A stretch of 64,000 bases of DNA from CAG-390 sp045543615 (GCA_045543615.1 JAZPXL010000019.1:1-64000); one strand, 5' to 3'. Counted from the stretch's first letter, positions 40,883 to 50,545 are shown. The notes: a model not told the origin generated them from the sequence alone. Made by a program: numbers and translations.

Positions 40883-43546
40883 TTAATATCCACTCTTCCG
40901 TCCAAACGCTCGCCAGAGAAGAGTGTAAAGTGTCCCTGCAGGCAGAAGGGTCAGCGCAAGGGACATCGAATAGAAAAGCTCGCTCGGTGGCAGTGGTACT
41001 GTGCGAAGCACATCGTGACCTATGTAGACAAACAAAAGCTGAATTGTAGCAACGAAAAAGATGATGAGAATGAAGGGCAGATTGTCAGAGAGACCTGAAA
41101 ACAGCCAAAGCCTGTCGCTTCTTGCAGCAAAGCAGTTTGCAATACCTGCAAATATGAAAAACACGAAAAAGCCACTAAGCAGATGGCTCTCACCGGCAGA
41201 CGGAGCGAAATGAGAACGCACATTGGGCGAGGTCAGAAAGAATACGGAGAGCAGAAGCGTGAAAAGTCCGAGGAAGATAATCTTGCCAATCATATATTTG
41301 TTGAGGATTGGCTCGCTTCGCTGTTTGGGCTTTTCCCTCATAATGCGAGGATGCGCCGCCTCGCCTGCAAAGGCAAGACCACCGAGGGTGTCCATTATTA
41401 TGTTAAGCCAAAGCATCTGAACAACGGTAATGGGCGAGTCAACGCCAATAAACGGCCCTATCATAGAAATTCCTACGGCAGAGAGATTGACGATGAGCTG
41501 AAGAGCGATGAATTTGCGAATGCTCTTGAAGATGTTTCGCCCGTAGAGAACGGCATTACTTATTCCCTCAAGGTCATCGGAGAGAATGACGATGTCGGCG
41601 GCGTCCTTTGCAACAGCACTTCCACTTCCCATAGCAAAGCCAACGTCTGCGGCGGCAAGAGCAGGCGCATCGTTGACACCGTCACCCGTCATACCTACAA
41701 CCCTGCCCGACATAGTGGCAAGCCTGACAAGTCGGCTCTTGTCGGAGGGCAGAGCTCTTGCAACAATGGCGAGCGAGGGCAAAGCCTCGGTAAGCTCACG
41801 GTCGCTCATCCTCCCCATCTCCTCGGAGCTGAGCACAAGATTGCGCGTGTGCGTGATAAGTCCACTCTGTATTCCCACGGCCGTGGCTGTCTCACGGCTG
41901 TCACCCGTTACCATTACCACGTCAATACCACCAAGGGCGAGACGGGAGAGAATTTGAGGTGCTCTCGAACGCACAGGGTCGCAGAGAAGAACTGAGCATA
42001 CAAGTACAAGGCTTTCAGGCAGACGTCCATCGGGCAAAAGACGATCTCCCTCGCAAACGGCAAGAGCAACTGCACGTTTACCACAGGAGGTGCTTTTGCG
42101 AACAGTCTCGGCAAAGCCGTATCTGTCAAAGACTTGCGCACCCGTCCCAATAAGTGCGCGCCGAACTCTTGGAAGCAAAAGCTCACCCGCACCCTTGTAG
42201 ATGCAAAGGCTTCTGCCATCAATACTAAGCCTGACGGCTGAAAACTTTCGCGCGCTGTCAAAGGGAATCTTTTCAAGTACCCTTGCGTCCTCCACCTGTG
42301 CGCCCGAGATGGACAAAAGAATAGCACGATCGGTGAAATTACCACCCAAAACGCCACCCTCACCAAGTACGCTTGAGGTGTTGTAGATGGCAGAGAGACG
42401 GTAGATGCGCTCAGCCGTTGGATATTTTGACAGACAGCTTGGCGCAAGTGGTGAGTCGGAGTTTGGCAGAACAACGCCCTCCACTCGCATTTTGCCCTCG
42501 GTCAGAGTACCTGTTTTGTCGGTAAATAGGATATTCATACTGCCCGCCGCCTCAATGCCGACAGCCTTCTTGACAAGCACGCCACCACTTACCATCCTCT
42601 TGACATTGGATGAGAGAACAACGGCGATCATAGTAGGAAGTCCCTCAGGAACAGCAACAACGATAACAGTAAGTGCTAAAGTCAGCGCATCAAGCAGGCG
42701 TGAGATAAGATAGGGCGTGTCACGCAATTTGCTCAGTATTATTTCGCTATCAAAGGAGCTGTCGATTATAAATATGTTGAATAGGAAAGCTAAGGCTATG
42801 GCGGCGGCAGATACATAACCCACACGGCTTATCTGAGAGGCGAGCTTCGAGAGCCTTTCACGCAGAGGACTTGGACGCTCGGGAGGCGCAAGCTCACCCG
42901 AAACACCACCAAGAAGAGTCTGCGCACCAACGGCTGAAACCTTCATATATCCCTCGCCTGAGCTAACAGTACAGCCACGCAAGAGTGATGACGGCGAGGA
43001 CGGCGAGAGCGAGGAGTCGGCTGACGGAGTCTTCTGCACATCGACTCCCTCGCCTGTCATAGTGCTCATATTGAGAGAAAGAGAACCGTCGATAATTATT
43101 CCGTCAGCAGGCACTTCATCACCACTGCAAAGGGATACAATATCCCCGACAACAACCTCGTCAGTCGCAATTTCGCAAGCCCTGCCGTTTCTTATAACAC
43201 GGACAGGTGTGGCAGAGGCAGAGGCTGCGAGCCTCTCATACGCAGCCTCGCTTGAACGCTCCGAGAGGGTGGAGATGAGAGTTGCGAGCAAAATGGATGC
43301 AGCAACGCCTATACACTCAAATACGTCGGCAGTTTTGAAAAGAAAGATCAGATTTACAGCGAGAGCGATGAGCAGAACCTTTATGACGGGGTCGCCAAAG
43401 GATGAGATGAAGGCACGGATAAAGCTCTTGCGCTTTGTCTTTGGAAGAATATTTCGTCCCCACTGCTCCCGAGAGTGCAACACCTCCTCGTCGCTAAGCC
43501 CACACAGAGAGGTACGCCCGACAGCCTGATTTTGCATAGTTATCAT
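40883..43546 (-). CDS. P-type Ca2+-ATPase-like cation pump
   Basis: An 887-residue type II P-ATPase. Phosphorylated aspartate D343 in DKTGTLTEG, TGEGVDVQK actuator motif, TGDGVNDAPAL hinge, the M4 motif VPEGLPT and M6 LNIIMDTLGG point to Ca2+ rather than heavy metals. N-terminal cation ATPase domain (LSDEEVLHSREQWGRN). It exports calcium or a similar ion. ATG at 43546 is listed; ATG 43537 is an alternative start with similar support. Divergent from the envelope operon at 43.7 kb. Confidence 0.92.
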   Translation of the reverse strand: MITMQNQAVGRTSLCGLSDEEVLHSREQWGRNILPKTKRKSFIRAFISSFGDPVIKVLLIALAVNLIFLFKTADVFECIGVAASILLATLISTLSERSSEAAYERLAASASATPVRVIRNGRACEIATDEVVVGDIVSLCSGDEVPADGIIIDGSLSLNMSTMTGEGVDVQKTPSADSSLSPSSPSSLLRGCTVSSGEGYMKVSAVGAQTLLGGVSGELAPPERPSPLRERLSKLASQISRVGYVSAAAIALAFLFNIFIIDSSFDSEIILSKLRDTPYLISRLLDALTLALTVIVVAVPEGLPTMIAVVLSSNVKRMVSGGVLVKKAVGIEAAGSMNILFTDKTGTLTEGKMRVEGVVLPNSDSPLAPSCLSKYPTAERIYRLSAIYNTSSVLGEGGVLGGNFTDRAILLSISGAQVEDARVLEKIPFDSARKFSAVRLSIDGRSLCIYKGAGELLLPRVRRALIGTGAQVFDRYGFAETVRKSTSCGKRAVALAVCEGDRLLPDGRLPESLVLVCSVLLCDPVRSRAPQILSRLALGGIDVVMVTGDSRETATAVGIQSGLITHTRNLVLSSEEMGRMSDRELTEALPSLAIVARALPSDKSRLVRLATMSGRVVGMTGDGVNDAPALAAADVGFAMGSGSAVAKDAADIVILSDDLEGISNAVLYGRNIFKSIRKFIALQLIVNLSAVGISMIGPFIGVDSPITVVQMLWLNIIMDTLGGLAFAGEAAHPRIMREKPKQRSEPILNKYMIGKIIFLGLFTLLLSVFFLTSPNVRSHFAPSAGESHLLSGFFVFFIFAGIANCFAARSDRLWLFSGLSDNLPFILIIFFVATIQLLFVYIGHDVLRTVPLPPSELFYSMSLALTLLPAGTLYTLLWRAFGRKSGY

Positions 43547-43603
43547 TTTCCATCTCTTTTCGTTTGTATTTGTGATAAAGCATATTCGCTATGAGGTGAA
43601 AAA

Positions 43604-43654
43604 ATGAATGGCAGGGGTGAGAAAAAAACTCTCTCTGTGTTGATTTTTGTTTAA
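43604..43654 (+). CDS. Possible 16-codon leader peptide
   Basis: A short frame MNGRGEKKTLSVLIFV has GAGGTG 5 bp before its ATG, which is as good as any gene in the window. It lies upstream of, and overlaps, the promoter of the glycosyltransferase-CsaB operon, so it would need its own transcript. It may be chance. Confidence 0.2.
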   Translation: MNGRGEKKTLSVLIFV

Positions 43655-43668
43655 AAATGATATATAAT
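43640..43668 (+). promoter_or_regulatory. Promoter of the GT4-CsaB envelope operon
   Basis: TTGATT at 43640-43645, 17-bp spacer, TATAAT at 43663-43668. Confidence 0.8.
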
Positions 43669-43727
43669 ATAATTTGGATAATTATTTTTCCCTGATAGAT
43701 AAAACAACAAAGAAAGGGGTGTGGGAA

Positions 43728-45923
43728 ATGAAGATATTACTTGTTTCAACACGAATGGGTATCGGTGGAGCTGAAACTCATATACTGACACTTGCCCGTG
43801 CGCTTACTGCGAGGGGACATTTTGTCCACATTCTGTCCTCAGGTGGTGCGCTTGTAGATAGTCTTACTTCAAGCGGTATACTTCACACTCGCCTTCCACT
43901 TGACAAAAAAAGCCCTGCTGCCGTTATGCGCTGTCGGGCAGCAATAAAGAAAATTGCAATATCGGGAAGATTTGACGTTGTTCACGCACACGGCAGAATA
44001 CCTGCACTCGTCTGCGAGAGCCTGACGAAAAAGGACGCCTTTCCACCATTTGCCGTTACGGCACACGGTATGTATGACCCAGCCCCTCCTCGCAAAACAC
44101 TTAGCTGTTGGGGCGATAGAACGGTGGCTGTCAGCGAGGACGTAAAGGAATATCTTGTAAACGAATACGGACTTTCTCCCGACAGAATAGACGTTATTAC
44201 CAACGGCATTTCGCTTGACACGCCTGAAAGACGGAAATCGGACAGACTTAGAATAGTCACGGCAAGCCGCCTTGACTCCGATACCTCACTTACGGCAACG
44301 ATGCTTTGTCGAATGATGCCAAGGATATGCAAGGAGCATCCACAGCTAAGTCCCCTGCTTACGGTCTACGGATCGGGAGAGAAGCTTGACGAGGTTAGGG
44401 CTATTGCAAAGATATCAAATGAGATATGCCCCGGATGCATAAAAATCAAGGGAAGCGTAACTGATATGAGGACGGCACTTGCCGATGCTGATATTTTCGT
44501 TGGCTCATCAAGGGCGGCGCTTGAGGCGATGGCGTCATCCCTGCCCGTTGTGCTCAGCTCAAATTTCGGATGCGACGGAGTTGTAGATGAGACAAATCTC
44601 AGGCGTGCAGAAAACACAAACTTCACCTGCAGAGGCGGTGAGCCGACAAGCCTTGAGAGACTCAGAGGCGAGGTTGAGAGACTTATTTCGGCAAGCGAGA
44701 GCGAGCGTGACTCGCTCGGTAAATTCGGCAGAATATATGTTTCAAAGAGATGCTCTGCCGAAATATTTGCTGACAAGACGATAGAATTTTATAAGAAGCT
44801 TATCGCAGAGTCGAGGGGCGGAATTATGCTTTGTGGTTATTTCGGAGCAGGTAACGCAGGTGACAACGCCACTCTGTCGGCTGTCCTCAGAATGCTCCCG
44901 CCGCTCAAAGATGGTCAAAAGCCGACAGTTCCGACAAGAAGTGGAGGAGCACTTCCGAGGGACGTTGAGGGAATAAACAGACTGAATATCATAGCAATCA
45001 GTAAAAAGCTTGCAAAGACAAGGCTGTTTATTCTCTGTGGAGGCACTCTTCTTCAGAACAGTACGAGCAATCGCTCGCTTGGATATTATTATTCACTTGC
45101 AAAATTGGCACACAAAAAGGGCGCACGGGTGATGATCTGGGCAGGCGGAGTTGGCCCACTTATCGGTGAGGAGGCTGAATACAGAGCACTTCACACGGTG
45201 GAGACGGCTGATGTAGTCACTCTGCGTGATCCCTCATCAATATCCTTGCTTGAGGAATATGAATTTGATACCTCAGGTATTCGCCTGTCGGCAGATGCGG
45301 CACTCCTAACAGAGCCACTGCCACTCCCCGAGGGTATAGTGCTTGATGAAAACGAACGGTATTTCGCCGTCTCTGTGCGCTCGTTGCGTGGACTTAAGCG
45401 TGGCGAGGGAGCTTTGGACGAGAGCGAGATGTTTGAGAATATCAAGAGAGCCGTGCGTGACATCTCAACAAATTACGGTATGACACCTCTGTGGCTTCCA
45501 CTCGCAACAGAGGATGAGGCTTTGTGCCGTAGCCTTTGCGCAAAGACAGCTCGTGGCAGGGTTATTCCGAAGCTCTCGCCCGGACGAATAGTTAAGCTGA
45601 TTTCAAAATGCGAGTTTGTGCTCGGTATGAGACTTCATTCTGCCGTGTTTGCATCGGCTGCAGGCGTTCCTGCAATAATGATTTCGTATGATCCAAAGGT
45701 CAGAGCATTTGCTGAGTATGCACATCACCCCGACTGTCTTGATCCATATGAGGAAAGACATCTCTCCCGTTCACTTGTCCTTGCGGCAGGCGAGCTGTAC
45801 TCGGAGATGGACGAAGCGAAATACAGAGTTCAAAGCAGAGCCATTGAGCTGTCAGCACTCTCGCTTGGTGATGCAAGCTTGGCTGAAGCACTATATTGGG
45901 GCGATCCAACAGAAAATAAATAA
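43728..45923 (+). CDS. Fusion of GT4 glycosyltransferase and CsaB-type pyruvyl transferase
   Basis: A 731-residue bifunctional protein. Residues 1-360 form a GT-B glycosyltransferase (STRMGIGGAETHI at the start; DIFVGSSRAALEAMASSLPVV with the donor-binding Glu). Residues 363-731 form a polysaccharide pyruvyl transferase of the CsaB family: LCGYFGAGNAGDNA, CGGTLLQNSTSNRSLGYYY, IWAGGVGPL and GMRLHSAVFA. CsaB adds pyruvyl ketal to ManNAc of the secondary wall polymer, creating the ligand for SLH domains. The fusion suggests one enzyme both adds the sugar and pyruvylates it. ATG 43728 is preferred to 43674 (AAAGGGGTG upstream). First gene of a seven-gene operon. Confidence 0.9.
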   Translation: MKILLVSTRMGIGGAETHILTLARALTARGHFVHILSSGGALVDSLTSSGILHTRLPLDKKSPAAVMRCRAAIKKIAISGRFDVVHAHGRIPALVCESLTKKDAFPPFAVTAHGMYDPAPPRKTLSCWGDRTVAVSEDVKEYLVNEYGLSPDRIDVITNGISLDTPERRKSDRLRIVTASRLDSDTSLTATMLCRMMPRICKEHPQLSPLLTVYGSGEKLDEVRAIAKISNEICPGCIKIKGSVTDMRTALADADIFVGSSRAALEAMASSLPVVLSSNFGCDGVVDETNLRRAENTNFTCRGGEPTSLERLRGEVERLISASESERDSLGKFGRIYVSKRCSAEIFADKTIEFYKKLIAESRGGIMLCGYFGAGNAGDNATLSAVLRMLPPLKDGQKPTVPTRSGGALPRDVEGINRLNIIAISKKLAKTRLFILCGGTLLQNSTSNRSLGYYYSLAKLAHKKGARVMIWAGGVGPLIGEEAEYRALHTVETADVVTLRDPSSISLLEEYEFDTSGIRLSADAALLTEPLPLPEGIVLDENERYFAVSVRSLRGLKRGEGALDESEMFENIKRAVRDISTNYGMTPLWLPLATEDEALCRSLCAKTARGRVIPKLSPGRIVKLISKCEFVLGMRLHSAVFASAAGVPAIMISYDPKVRAFAEYAHHPDCLDPYEERHLSRSLVLAAGELYSEMDEAKYRVQSRAIELSALSLGDASLAEALYWGDPTENK

Positions 45924-45948
45924 AGACAAAAACGAAAGGAATATTGTT

Positions 45949-46287
45949 ATGGCAAAGAAGAAATCCAAAACCTCAAAGGCAGACGTAATAAGAGTAGTAG
46001 TCAGCCTTATATACATTTGTATGGGAATTGCATCGGTGTTCAGCGCACTTGAAGCACTTATGCGACTTGACCTTGTCGGCATACTTACCTCTGCTGTCGG
46101 AGTGCTTATGTTCGTGTCGGGAATACTGTGCCTGGCAAAGCTGAAGGCAGGAGTTTGCAGACTTTTTGGCATACTGATATTTGTTGTCTCAGCATTTAAC
46201 GTAGTATCGGCTATGCTTGGTGGAACATTTGAATTTACAGCTCTTACGCAGGTGTTGCTTGCGTGGCTCTTCATTATTGTTCTTTGA
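45949..46287 (+). CDS. Small four-helix membrane protein
   Basis: A 112-residue protein of unknown function: a lysine-rich N-terminus (MAKKKSKTSK) and four closely packed hydrophobic helices covering almost the entire rest. A ribosome site GAAAGGA lies 8 bp before the ATG. The open frame reaches back into the CsaB gene, but this ATG is the clear start. Located 25 bp after the CsaB fusion gene in the envelope operon. Confidence 0.75.
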   Translation: MAKKKSKTSKADVIRVVVSLIYICMGIASVFSALEALMRLDLVGILTSAVGVLMFVSGILCLAKLKAGVCRLFGILIFVVSAFNVVSAMLGGTFEFTALTQVLLAWLFIIVL

Positions 46288-46301
46288 TTGGTATATAATA
46301 A

Positions 46302-46709
46302 ATGGAGAGCAAATTTCAACTCAAAGCCACTCGTGCAGAGAGCATCAGCTTTACAAACCACACGCAAGGAAACGGCTCGCTCAAGCTCGGATTTAAATAT
46401 CGCTACAACCTCCATCACATCTCCCCGGGCGTTGCGAGAGGAGAGATGACGCTTACAGCAGAGGATAAGGAGCATCCCGAACTGTTCTCGCTGACGGTAA
46501 CGGAGTCGGGAATATTCTCGCTTCCACCCGATGTGGAGCGTGAGCGTGCGCACGTCGAAAGCTTCGAGATGCTGTTTCCACACACATCGGCTACCGTTAT
46601 GGCAATAAGCGCACTTGCAGGCGTTCCCCCGATAATAGTTCCTCGAATAGAGATTGGCGAGGAGAACATCTACCGTGTAGAGCTTCGCCCACCTAAGCCC
46701 GAAGAGTAA
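46302..46709 (+). CDS. SecB-like chaperone domain protein
   Basis: A 135-residue cytoplasmic beta-rich protein. The C-terminal half reads FEMLFPHTSATVMAISALAG followed by VPPIIVPRIEI, which resembles the SecB region where a Phe-Pro-x-Arg/Thr segment and the GLPPL-x-LPPI block occur. SecB keeps exported proteins unfolded; SecB-like proteins are scattered in Bacillota and poorly studied. No ribosome site is evident before the ATG (upstream is TGGTATATAATAA). The assignment rests on short motif similarity; a DUF of unknown function is the alternative. Confidence 0.5.
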   Translation: MESKFQLKATRAESISFTNHTQGNGSLKLGFKYRYNLHHISPGVARGEMTLTAEDKEHPELFSLTVTESGIFSLPPDVERERAHVESFEMLFPHTSATVMAISALAGVPPIIVPRIEIGEENIYRVELRPPKPEE

Positions 46710-46739
46710 GGGCAAATAAAATAAGAAAGCAAGAAAAAA

Positions 46740-48020
46740 ATGATAAAGCTACCCGAAATACTATCCCCGGCAGGCAATATGGAAAAGCTCGTCGCCGCCG
46801 TAAGATATGGAGCTGATGCTGTATATCTGGCAGGCAAGAGCTTTGGAATGCGTGTCGCATCCGACAATTTCTCACTTGAGGAATTGAGGACTGCGGCAGA
46901 CTATCTGCACGAGAGGGGTAAAAAGCTGTACTTGACAGTTAACATCCTGCCACACGGCGACGAATATGCACCACTCGGAGAATTTCTGCGTGCGTGCAGA
47001 GAGATTGATATTGACGGATATATTGTCGCAGACCTCGGAGTTATTGCCACACTAAAGGAAATAAATCCCGAAGCTGAGATACATATCTCGACACAGGCAA
47101 GCATTGTAAGCCCTGCCGCTGCTCGCGCGTATGTTGCACTTGGAGCTAAGAGGCTTGTGCTTGCCCGTGAGCTGACACTCCCTGAGATAAGGGAGATCCG
47201 TGCCTCTGTACCCGACGATATCGAGCTTGAAGCCTTTGTCCACGGTTCAATGTGCATTTCATATAGCGGACGCTGTATGCTTTCCGACAATCTCGTCGGA
47301 CGGAGCGCGAACCACGGTGCGTGCGCACAGCCTTGCCGTTGGAATTATACAATAGTTGAAGAAAAAAGACCCGACGAGGCGATGCCAATAGTCGAGACGC
47401 AAGAGGGAACATTCATTATGTCCTCAAAGGATATGTGTATGATAAACCACGTAGGCAGTCTTGTAGATGCAGGTATTGCATCCTTTAAGCTTGAGGGCAG
47501 AGTGCGCTCGGCGTATTATGCCGCAGTTGTCACAAATGCGTACAGAATAGCACTTGATGCACTCGCCGTCTTTGTTGAAGGCGGTGGCAGAGCTGTTGAT
47601 TTCGTACCCGACAGCTCGCTGTTTGACGAGGTCGACAGCGTTTCGCACCGTGAATATTCAACAGGATTTTATTTCAACAGCCCCAAAGAGACGGCGGCAC
47701 TTGTTACAAGACCCGGCTATATGCGTGAAAAGGCATATCTTGCAGTTGCCGAACCCTCAGGTGAGGCACTTCCCGAAAGCCTTGAGTGTATTGAGATTAC
47801 CGACGGCGGCAAGCTCTATCGCTTCCGTCAGCGCAATAAACTCTCACTTGGCGAGAGAGTGGAGCTTCTGACACCGGGACGTGTCGGCGCGCCACACGAA
47901 ATTTTGGAGCTTTACTCCGAGGACGGCGAGGCTATCGAAAGCGCACCTCATCCCTCAATGATTTTCTACACACGCATTTCGGGTGATGTCAGGGAGGGCG
48001 ACATACTCAGAGGAGAATAA
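46740..48020 (+). CDS. U32 family protein (TrhP/RlhA-type, tRNA hydroxylation-like)
   Basis: A 426-residue U32 protein. LSPAGNMEKLVAAVRYGADAV opens the TIM-barrel; EAFVHGSMCISYSGRCMLS is the U32 signature with conserved cysteines, and HGACAQPCRW adds two more, so a metal or Fe-S centre is likely. Members were annotated as collagenase-like peptidases, but B. subtilis TrhP1/P2 and E. coli TrhP, RlhA act in RNA hydroxylation. One gene only here, so which role cannot be set. The stop is 1 bp before the uppP start. Confidence 0.88.
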   Translation: MIKLPEILSPAGNMEKLVAAVRYGADAVYLAGKSFGMRVASDNFSLEELRTAADYLHERGKKLYLTVNILPHGDEYAPLGEFLRACREIDIDGYIVADLGVIATLKEINPEAEIHISTQASIVSPAAARAYVALGAKRLVLARELTLPEIREIRASVPDDIELEAFVHGSMCISYSGRCMLSDNLVGRSANHGACAQPCRWNYTIVEEKRPDEAMPIVETQEGTFIMSSKDMCMINHVGSLVDAGIASFKLEGRVRSAYYAAVVTNAYRIALDALAVFVEGGGRAVDFVPDSSLFDEVDSVSHREYSTGFYFNSPKETAALVTRPGYMREKAYLAVAEPSGEALPESLECIEITDGGKLYRFRQRNKLSLGERVELLTPGRVGAPHEILELYSEDGEAIESAPHPSMIFYTRISGDVREGDILRGE

Positions 48021-48021
48021 A

Positions 48022-48915
48022 ATGTACGAATTTATTCAGATAATTATTGCATTTGTATACGGAGTTGTCGAGGGAATTACCGAATGGCTTCCCGTAAGCT
48101 CAACAGGACATCTCATTATCCTTGAAAACTTTCTAAACTTCTCGCTCCCACCCGATAAGCCATTTACCGATGAGTTTTGCGAGATGTTCGAGGTGGTAAT
48201 TCAGCTTGGTGCAATAATGGCAGTTGTAGTAACGTTTATAAGTCAGCTGTGGCCTTTCTCAAGAAAGAAAACAAAGGAGGAGAGACGGTCAACCTTCTCT
48301 CTGTGGCTCAATATTATTATTGCATCCATCCCTGCGGCAATTGTCGGACTTGTGCTTGATAAGGTTATCGAAAAGCTTACAAGCCGTGACATCGACGGCT
48401 GGCTGTATAATAGCATCGTCGTTGCAGCAGCACTCATAATCTACGGCGTGCTCTTTATCGTCATCGAGAAGATAAACAAAAACAAAGAGCCGAAAATAAG
48501 CAGTATTGATGAGATCAAACCACATAATGCATTTCTTATCGGCGTCTTCCAGATGCTCGCAATAATCCCCGGCACATCACGCTCAGGTTCAACTGTGCTC
48601 GGAGCGATGCTGCTGGGGCTTTCACGCCCCGTGGCAGCGCAGTTCAGCTTCTTTTTGGCAGTTCCTGCGATGGCAGGCGCAAGCCTTATCAAAGCGGCAG
48701 GCTTTTTCTCCTATGTCGCTGAAAGAGAAATGACAGTTCCGACTATTGCTTGGGTAGTTCTTGCAGTGGGTGCTTTGGTGGCTTTCCTTGTCAGTATGCT
48801 TGCGATCAAATTTTTGACAGGCTTTGTCAAGAAGCATAGCTTCTCGGCGTTTGGTGTGTATCGCATAGCTCTCGGTCTGCTTGTGATTTTGCTCTTCGCT
48901 TTGGGAGTGATCTGA
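48022..48915 (+). CDS. uppP: Undecaprenyl-diphosphatase UppP/BacA
   Basis: A 297-residue membrane enzyme that recycles the C55 lipid carrier for wall synthesis and confers bacitracin tolerance. Signature GVVEGITEWLPVSSTGHL at the N-terminus and PGTSRSGST in the second half hold the catalytic Glu, Ser and Arg. GAGGAG precedes the ATG. The open frame extends to 47983 within the U32 gene, but 48022 is the family start. Fits the operon theme of envelope polymer assembly. Confidence 0.95.
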   Translation: MYEFIQIIIAFVYGVVEGITEWLPVSSTGHLIILENFLNFSLPPDKPFTDEFCEMFEVVIQLGAIMAVVVTFISQLWPFSRKKTKEERRSTFSLWLNIIIASIPAAIVGLVLDKVIEKLTSRDIDGWLYNSIVVAAALIIYGVLFIVIEKINKNKEPKISSIDEIKPHNAFLIGVFQMLAIIPGTSRSGSTVLGAMLLGLSRPVAAQFSFFLAVPAMAGASLIKAAGFFSYVAEREMTVPTIAWVVLAVGALVAFLVSMLAIKFLTGFVKKHSFSAFGVYRIALGLLVILLFALGVI

Positions 48916-48916
48916 T

Positions 48917-49525
48917 TTGCCAATGGAAAAACTTAAAATACCCTACCCAATAATTGTGGAGGGAAAATATGACAGAGACCTGCTGTCATCGGTTATTGAC
49001 GGACGGATAATAACAACTGACGGCTTTGGAATATTCAAAAACCACGAAAGAGCTGCACTCTTGCGTGCGCTTGCAAGAAAAAGCGAGATAATAGTGCTGA
49101 CCGATCCCGATGGAGCAGGTGGAGTGATACGCTCACATATAAAGAGCATATTGCCGAAGGACAGAACTATTTGCCTGTATGTTCCGAGAATTGAGGGCAA
49201 GGAGAAAAGAAAAAGCGCACCGTCAGCCGAGGGAGTGCTTGGCGTTGAGGGTATGGAAAGGGAGATACTGTATGAGCTTTTTCTGCCGTACACGGACGGA
49301 GGGAGAATACAGAGTGCTGTCGAAAACCCACTCTCTGCGGCAATCCTTTTTGAACACGGACTTACGGGCAGGGGGGACAGCGCACAGAGAAGGGACAGAG
49401 TTGGCGAGCGTTTCGGTCTGCCCTGTGGTATGAGCGCAAAGGCGTTCCTCGCCGCTATGAGACTCGTTTGTAGCTACGAGGAATACCTCTCGGCAGTAGA
49501 GGACATAAATAAAAGCGCAGAATAA
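48917..49525 (+). CDS. TOPRIM domain protein, RNase M5-like
   Basis: A 202-residue protein with a TOPRIM domain: IIVEGKYDRDLL carries the catalytic Glu and LTDPDGAGGVIRSHI the Asp-x-Asp pair. After it comes GVLGVEGMEREIL, matching the GIGVEHA region of RNase M5, which matures 5S rRNA. Length fits RnmV. TTG at 48917 has GGAG 9 bp upstream; ATG at 48923 is the alternative. Directly follows uppP (1 bp). Confidence 0.8.
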   Translation: MPMEKLKIPYPIIVEGKYDRDLLSSVIDGRIITTDGFGIFKNHERAALLRALARKSEIIVLTDPDGAGGVIRSHIKSILPKDRTICLYVPRIEGKEKRKSAPSAEGVLGVEGMEREILYELFLPYTDGGRIQSAVENPLSAAILFEHGLTGRGDSAQRRDRVGERFGLPCGMSAKAFLAAMRLVCSYEEYLSAVEDINKSAE

Positions 49526-49567
49526 TAAGTAAAACAAAAACGCAAAACACAAAAAAAGGAGCAGGAA

Positions 49568-50488
49568 ATGAAAAGAGTAATGCTCATTGTAAACACGGTT
49601 TCGGGAAAGATGAAGATGAAAGAAGCTCTGTATGGAGTTGTAGAACAGCTTCTTGAATGCGACGTTGTACCCACCGTGAGATTTACTAAAGCAAAAAGGC
49701 ACGCAACAGCACTTGCGATCGAAGCTGCACAGGCGTACAGCCGAGGTGAGCTTGACGCTGTTGTTTGTTGTGGTGGTGACGGAACATTTAACGAAACCGT
49801 CTCAGGCGTACTCGAAGAGGGTAGTCGCATCCCCATAGGATATATTCCTACGGGAACAACAAATGATTTTGCAGTAGGTCTTGGTCTCCCGCTCGAGCCA
49901 TCGACCGCCGCATCGTCAATAGCAAGAGCGTTGCGCCGTGGAGTGAGCCGTGAGCTTGACATCGGAGCGTTTGGAGATGACAGATATTTCAGCTATATAG
50001 CATCATTCGGAGCATTTTCAACGCCGTCCTACGCAACACCCCAAGAGGTGAAGAACACAATAGGTCATATAGCGTATATTTTCGAGGGCATCCGTGACTT
50101 CTTTGCAATAAAGCCAATCCCCGTAGTATGTACGGCATCCGACGGCAGACGCTATATGGAGGACTTTATTGTGGGAGCTGTGAGCAACGCACTCTCGCTT
50201 GGTGGAGTGTTCAAGCTGAGTCGGGATGACGTTGATATGAGCGATGGAATGTTTGAAATAATGCTCATCCGTCCACCAAAAACACCACAGGACTTAAATC
50301 TGATAACAACGGCTGTAATGACGGCGAACTTCAAGGATAACCCGATGATTGAATTTTTCAGAGCCGACAAGCTCTGCTTTGAGCTGCCCGAGGGTACGGG
50401 CTTTACGCTTGACGGCGAACAGGCAAGCAGTACGGGACATACGGATATTCGCATACTTGCCAAAGCCGTCCACCTGCTGACACTGTAA
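49568..50488 (+). CDS. Diacylglycerol kinase family lipid kinase
   Basis: A 306-residue lipid kinase of the DgkB/YegS/BmrU type: VNTVSGK nucleotide loop, CCGGDGTFNE (GGDGT motif) and IPTGTTNDFA. It phosphorylates diacylglycerol or related lipids and feeds phosphatidate back to phospholipid synthesis. AAAGGAG precedes the ATG by 6 bp. Last gene of the envelope operon. Confidence 0.93.
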   Translation: MKRVMLIVNTVSGKMKMKEALYGVVEQLLECDVVPTVRFTKAKRHATALAIEAAQAYSRGELDAVVCCGGDGTFNETVSGVLEEGSRIPIGYIPTGTTNDFAVGLGLPLEPSTAASSIARALRRGVSRELDIGAFGDDRYFSYIASFGAFSTPSYATPQEVKNTIGHIAYIFEGIRDFFAIKPIPVVCTASDGRRYMEDFIVGAVSNALSLGGVFKLSRDDVDMSDGMFEIMLIRPPKTPQDLNLITTAVMTANFKDNPMIEFFRADKLCFELPEGTGFTLDGEQASSTGHTDIRILAKAVHLLTL

Positions 50489-50545
50489 GCGTTGACAAAA
50501 TAATAAGCTCTCTACAAAAAATCTTTTGAAAAATGATAGAAACAG

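Noticed and set aside
46740..48020. Secreted collagenase, the older annotation of U32 proteins
   Set aside because: No signal peptide and a full U32 cysteine signature; characterised relatives act on RNA hydroxylation.
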